In this document: positions 45,201-54,838 of the stretch, piece by piece
Numbering within the stretch: position 1 is the stretch's first letter
How the letters are laid out: each line of letters opens with the position of its first letter
Source: Paracamarosporium sp. OC-R06-R3
Lineage: Eukaryota > Ascomycota > Dothideomycetes > Pleosporales > Didymosphaeriaceae
Assembly (NCBI GenBank): GCA_019828545.1
Contig: JACVRA010000191.1
Span: forward strand, 1-64,000
DNA length: 64,000 nt
Direction of reading: 5' to 3'
Made by a program: the position numbers and the translations under genes
Notes under the pieces: model-generated
Seen by the model: only the letters and a program-made list of their open reading frames with translations
What the model was told of the DNA's origin: nothing
The model's database searches: none

Positions 45201-46773
45201 CGCGGCGAGCATCTTCCCCCAGTATCTTATGGCGGTGTCGTTCTTGTTGACGATGAGCCATTGGGCATGAGTACGTACCCATATCTTCTTGCAACTGTGT
45301 AGTATCGCGAACTGCCTCGGGGTTTTTAATGTACGAGCATATTGTACAAAACGCCATACAATGTGCGGGTGTTAATCATCACATACAAAAAGCATCCTGG
45401 AACGTTGTACAGTAAAGGCATTCAGCGACCCGTCACATACACGGCTCAAGCCTTACGGAACACCACTGACTTCTCCAGGTGTACACCATCTTCTAGATGC
45501 GCCGTCCGATGATGAAAGCGAAGCCGGTGATGAGCCTGTTCTGTCGAGCGGTGCGAATAACTCCGCCAATCCGTGGCTCATGGGCATGGGCTCACAGCCC
45601 GGCGTTCAAATTGCGCCCAACTCGCCAATGCCCATGTGGGAGCTTGAGATTTCTGACGACGAAGCCATGAAGACCGATGACGAGGACTATGAGTCATTCG
45701 AGTTCTCATCCGGTTCCGAGTTTGACTCAGACGAGGAGTCCGAGTCTGAGGATGCAGACGCTGAGTCCATTACTTCAAGAGGGACCATTGGCGACATCGA
45801 CGGAATTGAAGTGGGTGACGGCGAGGAGATCAAAATCACACAACCAGCCATCGATGACGTTGATGATGATTTCTTCCCAAACGAGGAAGACCGAGACGAA
45901 GACCACTTGGACTCGCATGAGCTTGGACATGTACATGCTTCTTCTGGTATAAGACGCTGGAAGAAGGACGGCATTGTTCATGAGATTGACTGGGCGCTTT
46001 TGAAGCTCAACGACGCCCGATTACAGCCGTATAATCTGGTCCAAGGAGGCCGCCGTTTCTGTGCGACTTCTTCAGTAGAGGCTTCCCAGCGCGAAATCTC
46101 AGCAAAGCTGGAGCAGCCGGTAACACGTCGGCACTATACGGCAGATGAAGACGAGTACCCAAACGGTGTTGCTAGCGCCGCCAGCCTTGGTGGACTCAGC
46201 GTACACTGTTTTGGTCGAACGACCGGTCTACAGGGCGGTATGGTGGGACATGCTATGAGTTCTGTTAGAATATATCGCCGCAAGACGTTCTCCCGCAGTT
46301 GGCATGTCGCCGGTGGGTTCGGCGTCGGCGGTGACTCCGGCGCCTGGGTTGTGCAGAACGGCACCCACAAAGTTGTTGGGCACGTCCTTGCCTGGTGCGA
46401 GCGCAACCACATCGCGTATATCTGCCCTATGGAAGTCCTCCTGGAGGATATTAAGCGTACACTCAACGCTAAACGTATCTATCTCCCAGGTTCTGCAGAG
46501 GAAGCCAAATATTTTGCTCGCGCGCAAAAGCACGCCATGAAGGCAGACACTCGTGTTGAGGAACTCGAGGTTGCGGTTGAAGGACTCGGTATAATAGATG
46601 CACCTAGGAGTTCTGTACCGCCTCCTCCACCACCACCCCGCAGAAGCCGATTGGCCCTATTGAACACGAGTGGAGAGAGCGATAAGGAGAATCTCCCGGT
46701 ATTGAGGAGTCGGGTCATCAAAGTAAAGGAAGGAATGAGCGGGCAACTAGGCATGGTCGCAGGCGGCATGTGA
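42231..46773 (+). CDS. HeLo-like / pseudokinase / trypsin-fold serine protease fusion protein
   Basis: Exons 42231-42279, 42343-45270 and 45479-46773 sum to 1423 aa. Residues 1-110 are helical and resemble HeLo/prion-propagation-type N-termini (INALHRKYRIQKDRLIAWG; GLTETVTSVLGTIKDILDEA). Residues about 220-520 have a protein-kinase outline: FVHKDVNSSNIL (H403, D405, N410) is the catalytic loop and GPQFDLYSLGLILLEVGLW is the helix F region. The DFG position reads SFDLFSE, and no VAIK lysine is evident (PVLVEFATYD), so it is probably a pseudokinase. A Ser-rich linker and an IQ-like LIQKLWRQRKQ follow near residue 743. From about residue 950, ASIGAFRGEHLPPVSYGGVVLVDD, VHHLLD (His995/996), EIDWALLKL (Asp1163) and GGDSGAWVV (Ser1279) give a chymotrypsin-type triad. 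The His codon comes just after the 208-nt intron. An acidic insert of about 120 residues separates His and Asp. Confidence 0.85.
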
Positions 46774-47708
46774 GTACGATTATGGTAGGATAAAGTCTTG
46801 GGTGCCCTATAACACTTCAAGAGAAATAACACAGCGGCGCAACGTACCCAGACTCTTGTCTGGTAACTAGTATATGGGATGGTGGCATTTCGTGGGCGTT
46901 CTTGATACCCTGGGTGGATTTGCATAACCAGGTTGGGTTGGCCCTGGTTGTGCACGGTTGTACGCTGCGTAAATGATAAGATGAATCGGATTCTATCGCT
47001 TAGTTACATAGTACCAACGCATATACCACTCAAATTAAACATTATTTTACCTGACGACTATTCTATCTATCAACTGTGATGTCTTCAGACACGTGGTGTG
47101 GGCAGCTGACAGAGTCCCCAGCGCATAATCATTGGCTTACTCGACGAATCATATCTAAGAGATGATAATGCTGACGGGCCGTATGGCGTATACTAGTAAC
47201 GTATAGGAAACCAGTGCACTGAGGCTACCATTGAACCTCGCCTTGAAACTCATTCTTGGGGTGATTCCCTTCCCGTGCTGATTCGGCCCCATTTTGACTG
47301 GGGGCCAAGATGAATTGGCATCGTGAGTTCGAGCACTCGTGATATCTATGCAACGACGCAGGTGGTCACAACAGTGACCTTGCATGTATACTAGGATTTC
47401 AATTGGTTGAGGGGATGTGCACCACGTCATTGGGCCTTGGTACCTTGACTAAGCATCAGCGAAAGACGCATTTACTCGACTTTGATCCTAGCTTGGTGGT
47501 TTGCATGATCAGCAAAGCAAAATTTGCATACAAAGCTAGGTCTGAGAACGAATTTGCTTTACTTTGCTTGTCGTACTCTCTCGTTGTTTCAATTTTGGTT
47601 GTTGCGTTGAATTGGGAGCCGACTTGAAGTCCCTAAGCATATTCTGGTGCTTAATTTGTCATCTACAACTGACTCTACAAAAGATCAACCATCTAGATTA
47701 TCTACAGC
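46774..47708. other. Intergenic spacer
   Basis: These 935 nt have no supported gene. The right third is AT-rich and is the promoter of the lactonase gene. Short frames at 47155-47430 (-) and 47403-47815 (+) are featureless. Confidence 0.45.
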
Positions 47709-48974
47709 ATGCTTCGTTTTGTGGCAACACTCATTCTCTTCCACTTAGGGGAAGTGATAGCGCAAACGGGTTCCTCACCGTCCACGATCGAACCCTGTCC
47801 TGGCTTCGAGAATAACACCAAGGTCGCCTGTGTGAACCGCTATGCTTCCGTTCTTCCCTATCCCTTTTCGCGCAACAGTTCCAATCCGACAGAAGACAAC
47901 TTCCCATTCACCGAAGTTCCATCGGATCCATCCTTCCAGCTCGTGAAAAACGCCTCCTTCATTGTCTTCGACCAATCCCGCGGCCTCCGCATCCTGGGCT
48001 ACACCCCGAGGCTCGAACGTGTTTTTGACACTCGCAACGACAGCATCCATGAAGCGCCCGTCTACGTCCCCGGCCTCAACGTAATCATCTTCTCGCTTCC
48101 CCACCAAGGCGTATACTCGCAACAACTCATCAATCTGAACAACACACCCCCAACGATAGAAAACTATACCACAAACCCACCAGTATATGCCATCAACGGC
48201 GGAAAGTGGTACAAAGACCGCATCTACTGGGCCGTCGAAGCATCCTTCACGTTCCCAAGTCCCACCGACGGAACCCCAGTTCAGCAAGCACCCGGCATAT
48301 ACAGCGTAGACCCATACACAAACACAACGACCACACTAATAAACAACTACTACGGCACGCAGCTCAACAGCCCCAACGACCTAATCATCGACGCATGCGG
48401 AGACATCTGGTTCACAGACTCCTGGTACGGCTACGCCATAAACGTGACATCGTACCCCGTCCACGCCCCATCAACGTACCGGTTCCGCCCCTCCACAGGA
48501 GCCCTCAGCATGGTCGAGGACACCCTCGGCCAGCCCAACGGCATCGGTCTCAGCCCCGACGGCAAAACAATGTACATCTCCGACACGGGCATAACGGACT
48601 TCGACGACGTCCCGCCTTCTCAGGTCCCCCGCTACAATTTCAACCTCTTCGGCGGCAGAGCCGTATACGCGTACGACGTGCATACTTCGCCGGCAGGAAG
48701 CTACATTACGGGGAAGAGGCCGATTTGGCTCGCGCAGACGTTTGCGGTGGATGGGATGCATGTTAGTCGGGAGGGGTACGTGCTTGGGGCTGCGGGGACG
48801 GGGATCGATGTTTTGAGCGACTTTGGAGAATTGCTGCTTCGGATTGAGATTGGCGGTGAGGTGAATAACTTCCAGTTTGTGGGGGAGGAGAGAGATGAGG
48901 TGTGGGCGTTTGGGCCGAGTGGTATTTGGAGGATTAGCGGGTTGGGGGAGATAAGGGGGATGGTGGAGGAGTGA
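47709..48974 (+). CDS. Secreted SMP-30/gluconolactonase-type lactonohydrolase
   Basis: This is a six-bladed propeller hydrolase that opens lactones, using a divalent metal. It is a single exon of 421 aa. The signal peptide is MLRFVATLILFHLGEVIA, cut near QTG. Several N-glycosylation sites are present (NNT, NAS, NNTPP, NVT). The family blocks are LNSPNDLIIDACGDIWFTDSWYG (metal-binding Asn and Asp), GQPNGIGLSPDGKTMYISDTG and VDGMHVSREGYVLG. Two Cys in the first 45 residues may form a disulphide. It is nearest to fungal lactonohydrolases. A FAD monooxygenase lies convergently 188 nt downstream, so a shared lactone or aromatic pathway is possible but not shown. Confidence 0.92.
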   Translation: MLRFVATLILFHLGEVIAQTGSSPSTIEPCPGFENNTKVACVNRYASVLPYPFSRNSSNPTEDNFPFTEVPSDPSFQLVKNASFIVFDQSRGLRILGYTPRLERVFDTRNDSIHEAPVYVPGLNVIIFSLPHQGVYSQQLINLNNTPPTIENYTTNPPVYAINGGKWYKDRIYWAVEASFTFPSPTDGTPVQQAPGIYSVDPYTNTTTTLINNYYGTQLNSPNDLIIDACGDIWFTDSWYGYAINVTSYPVHAPSTYRFRPSTGALSMVEDTLGQPNGIGLSPDGKTMYISDTGITDFDDVPPSQVPRYNFNLFGGRAVYAYDVHTSPAGSYITGKRPIWLAQTFAVDGMHVSREGYVLGAAGTGIDVLSDFGELLLRIEIGGEVNNFQFVGEERDEVWAFGPSGIWRISGLGEIRGMVEE

Positions 48975-49162
48975 TGGGAGGATGACTGGTGGTGTTTCTT
49001 CCGGTTTTAGATCGGGGATATGTGTTCAAGCTGTGGTAGAGAGTTTGTAAAGATGAGTCTGTTATTTGATAGCTCGAGCTAATAAGAGATATCATTTATC
49101 GATACACGTCAGGAATGGAGTGGGATAATTCATCTCGTACACACCTACTTCGCCCTGCCTTC

Positions 49163-50566
49163 CTACTCCACCCACTCATACTCCGGCAACTCATACTTGT
49201 CCCCTCCAAAACTTGGCGCTATATACTTCAGCACCCATCCAAACATTGCATTGCCCCACGTGAGCGCGATGAGCACACTGTCGCGTATCCACATCCCCCA
49301 CCATGTCTGTGGCGCGATCGCCGTCGGCACGCCAGGCGGTATCTTCTGTATATCGTCGATGATAGGCCGCATGCGTTCTTCGTAGGCGTGGAGACCGGCC
49401 GCGATGTCGCCTTTATGCCGGAGCAGCTCGCCAGCAAGTACATATCCGCCCGTCATGGCGAGCGTGGTGCCGCCACCCGTCGGGCCCGCAGCATATCCAG
49501 CATCGCCTACCAGAACGAATCGACCACGAGAAAGGGAAGGCAACTTGATCTGCGCCCATTCCGAGGCGTAGAATTCCGGCGCCTCGGTCATCGCCTGCAC
49601 GATCTCCTCGCTCCTCCATCCCGCACCCTTGAAATGTTTCCTCACGTACTCTCTCAGCGCCTCATCGCCCTCCTTCTGTGCCGTACGAAACCCCAGCGTA
49701 CCATCTTCCCCATCGCGCGGCAACACCGCAAGCGCACACACGCGATTTCCACCCTTGGGATCAGGCCCAATGCCTATCGCGCGCCCGCCCACACTCCCGT
49801 ACATCTGCCCCGCCGTACTTCCCTCAAGATAATCCTCCGGCACAGATGCATACGCAGCCCACATGTTAATAGGATGCATATGCGTCCTCACCGTACAGTC
49901 CAACCCGAGCGCCCTCGTCCTCGACGTCGCCCCATCACACGCTACCACCAAATCGAATTCCCCTGCCGGCAACTTCCCTTCTGCAAACTCTACTCTCACT
50001 TTCCTTTCCTCATTGGTCCCTTCCTTCTCTTCGATATCTTGATGGATAGCGGATACCTGCTCGCCGAATACGTACCGGACGTTCGGATTATCCCGCGTGA
50101 GGTCGTGCAGGATGGAGCTTAAGTCGTCACGGAAGATTTCGTATTCTGAGAGGAGGTTTTGCTGGGAGGGGTCGCCGGTGGGTTGCATAGTTGCGAATGG
50201 TTTGCCGCGGGAGTTGAGGAACTGGATGCTGGTTTGGGTGGTTGTTTTGGAACGGATGGTGGGTTCGAGATTGGGGATGCTGCGCATGATCGTTACGCCG
50301 GAGGTGCGGACTGGGAGTGTTAGTATTAGGTAGGATTACGATTGTCCGGGACATTTTGTGTTGTTAGGGATGTGGAGTAGAATATTGAGGGGGCGTGAAA
50401 TAGTCGTTCTGAGATGATGGGGCTTACTGTCTATGTTTTGGCCGCCTGGGCGGAGCGTGGGGTAGCGCTCTATTACGGTGACTCTGAAGCCGGCGCGGGC
50501 GAGCCAGTAGGCGGTCATAGGACCGGCAATGGAGGCGCCTACGATGAGGGCATGGGGCTTTGACAT
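49163..50566 (-). CDS. FAD-dependent monooxygenase (aromatic hydroxylase type)
   Basis: This flavoprotein hydroxylates or epoxidises small substrates with NAD(P)H and O2. Exons 50428-50566 and 49163-50310 sum to 428 aa. The N-terminus ALIVGASIAGPMTAYWLARAGF is the Rossmann GxGxxG-type FAD motif (here GASIAG), followed by the ERYPTLRPGGQNID-type loop. DLVVACDGATSRTRALGL is the DG motif, and FVLVGDAGYAAGPTGGGTTLAMTGGYVLA is the GD motif that binds the FAD ribityl chain. A hydrophobic segment near residues 385-405 (WIRDSVLIALTWGNAMFGWVL) could anchor it to a membrane. The intron of 117 nt is longer than usual. It is divergent from a Zn2Cys6 regulator (738 nt between starts), a common arrangement for a regulator and its target. 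Confidence 0.93.
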
Positions 50567-51304
50567 TTTGCTGAGCGGAATAAAGATATTATGAGGAGAG
50601 GTTGGAGTCGAAGATCTCGGATGTAAAAGGCTCAGAAAAGTTGCAATTATGGATGGTGGGAAAATAAAAAATAGAGGATGTGATGAGCGATGCTCTGAGG
50701 CAGGATGATGAAGGTTTGAAGACAGGAATGGTCCTCCGAGTTATATACTTGAGCGCTGTATCGCAAGGCGATGGAGATGAAGCGGAGGAACGGACGGTGC
50801 CATGAAAAAACATCGAATCTGGCATAGATATACCATGGTCGCCTGAACTAAAGCGGACATTACTTCTTCGGCATCTTTGAAATCTGCGAAAGGCCTTTCG
50901 AACTATCTTGAGTTCCGAACGATGACGTGGAATTGCTTGTAGTAGAAAAGCCCGTGGACGTATGTGGTTGGAGCTGGGTTCACAGATCCGGCTAGCCTCG
51001 ATCAAGTTAGACGACGCACGATCGCATCTCCCGAGATGCGACGAAAGCTTGTCTACCGTCGCGAATGCTTGTTATGTGGAACGTTTCTCAGGAATACGTA
51101 GTATTTCAGTATTGTTTGAAACCGTGAAGGTTTTTTCGGAGAGGCATTGCTATCCCTTTTTGACCAATCGATGATGACATCTTCGTGATCTCGGACATTA
51201 GAATCGCCCGAAGAGTACCTACCACCAGTCCTTTCAACGACAATTCCCCATTCAGACCTCGTGTACCACTCTAGCCACAGAGTAAAATCTAACACCTGCC
51301 TGTC
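50567..51304. promoter_or_regulatory. Divergent promoter region, monooxygenase / Zn2Cys6 regulator
   Basis: These 738 nt separate two divergent start codons. No gene is supported inside; frames here are shadows. It should contain both promoters and possible sites for the regulator; no exact inverted CGG pair stands out by eye. Confidence 0.45.
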
Positions 51305-54101
51305 ATGCCATCATCTTCCCAGAGTACTCCAGCGTCAGCTACGAAGCCACAGCGGGTGCTTGCATGCGTACTATGCCAGAACCGCAAGGTCAAGTGCGAT
51401 AGGAACTTTCCCTGTTCTAATTGTGTGAAGGCTGGAGCTAATGTAAGGAAACACTCACAGCTGTGATCGGAGTGCTCTTCTAGCTTTTGCTGACCTGTAC
51501 CTTTGCTTGGACAGTGTGTACCTGCTGGCTCGGTTACGCGGCAGCGACGTAGAAGGTTCCCAGAGCGCGAGCTGCTGGATCGGCTTCGCCGCTATGAAGG
51601 CTTACTACGCCAGAACAATATCGATTTCGAACCCCTGCATCCGCAGAGCAATGCAGATCAATCCAACCCTGTTGCCGAAGGTATGCAGGATCCCTGCCTA
51701 GTCTACATCCGACTTTCTGGTAAGGCCCGTTGTCTGGGTACGGGCCTTGTCATGTCAGCGTGATCTGTGTAATATGTTTGAGAATAGATTTGAGGTAAAT
51801 GCTAACCTATCGCTCTGCAAAGGCAATAGTTTTGAACTCAGCTCCAGGGTCCAAGCAATTGATATCGCCGAAAGTATCGAGAGTCCGCAAACAGATCCCG
51901 TGGACGATACTCCTAGCTCCAAGACGATGTATGGATCATATATATCTTGCATTTGATAATCTAGTCGTATTGCTAATGATACCAGCAATATCTGGCATAT
52001 TATGAACCAGAGGGTACGTTCAGATGTGGGAGATGAAAGCTCGAGCATTTCCATGATATATCAGTGGATCTAACATGATTTCTGACTTCGTACAGTCGCA
52101 GTCGCCATCAAACGACGAAGAGACCGATGTAGACGAGCACGATGTTGAAGATGAATTGAGGGGTAGTATCCGTCCTAAGAGCGTTAAGAGAGCACTAGCA
52201 CACCTGTATGAAGACGACGACGATGGCAGATTTAACTTCGGCGCCCGTTCCGATATCGATCCCATTATCCTACACCCCACGCAACTTGATATCATCAGAA
52301 TCTGGCAGATTTACCTTGACAATGTAAACCCACTACTCAAAGTCACTCATACGCCGACACTTCAAACACGTATCGTCGCGGCTGCAGCAAACTTATCGGA
52401 TGCTACTCCAGCATTGCAAGCTCTCATGTTCGGCATATACTGCGTATCGATGCTGACACTCTCGGACGAGGATTGTTTAACATTGTTCGGTTCAAAGTGC
52501 GGAGATCTGTTGCGGAAGTTTCAGTTGGGCTGTCGACAAATGCTACTGCGCTGTGGAATCTTGCGAACGGACGATCGTGATTGTCTAACTGCGTTTTATC
52601 TGTATCTGGTAGGTTTCACTCCGTTAACCATAACCATCTCCGCCGCTGCCTTAAGAAAAACAACGAGGTCATTACCACAAGACAGCGTGCTTTGGAATAT
52701 TTAGTAAATTCCCTCCTTTAAATGGATATGTTTCTAATACCATATAGTTGTCGACCAAGCCAAGGACTGAGCCTCGCTCACTCTCTACTAACCTCGGCGT
52801 CGCCATCCGTCTCGCACAACAGTAAGTACCCTCTATGAACGCTTCATCTGTTCATGATACTTTCCTGAATCCTACGTAGCATGAGACTCCACAGTGAAAG
52901 CGTCAATTCCAAACACACTGCGCTCGAAGCAGAGATGCGCCGCCGCCTCTGGTGGGCTCTAGTCCTCCTCGACACGCGCGTCTCCGAGATGTCGGACTTC
53001 AAGTGCCCTCTCCTCCTACCAGGATGGGACTGCAAACCTCCTTCTAATATCAACGATTTCGATCTGGGCACGGAGACCAAATCCCCGCCTGTAACCCACG
53101 AGATGATCACGGAGGCCACCTTCACCGTCGTCCGCTGCGAGCTAGCAAACTTCGTCCGCTACAGCAGCTTCTGGCTCGATTTCACGAATCCCTGCTTGAA
53201 GCCGCTTTCTCGGCGTCCCCCAGCGGGGTCCTCTCCCAACGGCGACGAGCTCGCCATCATCGAGAAGCTAGTCGAGGAGTGCTACCTCAAGAATTGCAAC
53301 GCAGATAACCCCCTCCACTTCATGATAACCTGGATGGCACGAGGCTACCTAGGGAAAAACCGGCTCCTAGCACACTACGCGCGGCACGCCCACTCACCCG
53401 CAAAGCAATCCGAAGCCCAGCGCGACCTCGCGCTGTCCTATGCACTCACCCTCTTCGACTGCGACACCAAGCTCCTTACCTCCCCGTTGACCAAGGTCTT
53501 CGTCTGGTTCAGCATGACCGTCCTCCAATTCCCCTTCCAAGCCTACATCCACGTAGTCCAGGACCTAAAGCGGCGGCCAATGGGGAAGCACGCAGCGCGG
53601 GCGTGGGCCGTAATGAGCGCGAACTACAAGGTGCGGTTCACGGACTGGCTCGGTGACGACGACAATCCGCTTGCAAACATCATCTCGAAGATTGTGCTGC
53701 AGGCATGGGCAGCACGCAAGGCAGCTTTGCCGCATGAGAATGAGTTCGTACTCCCATCTCCATCCTCCGTCGCATGAAGTCCCCACTTCAAATCACTAAC
53801 TAATCACCAACTACTTAGACCAACACCGCACATTGTGGAAGCAATGTCCAACCGCAACTCAACCGGCGAGACGCCCACCTACGACCACCTCCCAAGCTGG
53901 ATCCAGCAGGGCACCACCAACGACGACTCGTGGATGCCCGCGCCCCTGCCCGCAACGACCTTCGACGCGTTCGATCCGGCGTATAACTTCGCGTGGCCGG
54001 ACCCGCTGTCTGACATCCAGCAGGGTGCATCCGCCGATCTGAATCTGAACATGGAATGGGAGGGAATGGATTGGGCTTCTATACGTGGGCAGGGGTGGTA
54101 G
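51305..54101 (+). CDS. Zn2Cys6 fungal-specific transcription factor
   Basis: This is a nuclear regulator. Exon 1 (51305-51442) and exon 2 (from 51515) join to give CVLCQNRKVKCDRNFPCSNC and a last KAGANC, the full C6 zinc cluster. RRFPERELLDRLRRYEGLL follows as a coiled-coil linker. Exons between about 51680 and 52090 are uncertain. Then 52092-52608, 52748-52821, 52880-53743 and 53819-54101 encode the fungal_trans middle-homology region: HPTQLDIIRIWQIYLDNVNP, LGVAIRLAQHMRLH and EMRRRLWWALVLLDTRVSEM. The C-terminus (DHLPSWIQQ, FDPAYNFAWPDPLSDIQQG, MEWEGMDW) is acidic/aromatic, a probable activation domain. The donor GTTCGT inferred before the last exon is weak; without that splice the protein stops at 53777. 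The promoter is shared with the monooxygenase gene. Confidence 0.85.
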
Positions 54102-54838
54102 ATGTGCATAACCATTACCCAACTTCTAGAAATATACAAACTGTAGCTCGGATACGCGACGCATATCCACACAAGCAGCCCTGGTCCAGCCAAACTTTTT
54201 GCTCCCTTTTTTTTTTGACTACGTCCTGTTCAGTGGTGATTCACAGAAACATGACTCTATTTGTATTGCTTTTGGTGCTCAGGCGTATGTTAGGCTTTTG
54301 GTGGAGTGTTAATTGTGGGTTCATATATGTGACGGCTATATTATCTTACTTCCCTTCCACCATCTATGCCAGCAATCCCTATTCCCATTCCCATTCCCGT
54401 TCCATTACATCCACTCACCTCACTTCATCACCGCCTTACCATACCCCACCAACGCATGCTACATCCACATAACACCCCCCTACTATATCATATCTACACA
54501 TCATGCATCACGACACGACGCTACCCTTACCCCTAGTAAGCTTCTACTTCTACTTCTGCTTTTACCTCTAACGTCCGTCCATCCCTACGTAGCGAGACAC
54601 GCTGCGTAACGAAGATTATGCTGTGGAGAGTCAGCAGGCGCGTCAGAATGCGTACGGCTTCATCCGTCCAACTTCAAGCTGAACTGGTCATCGCTCACGG
54701 CTCCGCCTGGCAGCCTTGTGAAGCTACGAAAGATAGCCTAAGTCACTAGCAAAATATATATAAAGTATACCTCTGGAGTACCGAGAGTTTAACCGTATGC
54801 TAGACGCTACCTGGCCGTGTCATCAGCTGTAGAATAGG
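54102..54838. other. Convergent spacer, pyrimidine-rich
   Basis: These 737 nt lie between convergent genes. 54340-54580 is strongly C/T/A-rich on the + strand, with CATTCCCATTCCCATTCC repeats near 54380-54400 and CTTCTACTTCTACTTCTG near 54541-54560. No supported gene is visible. Confidence 0.5.
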
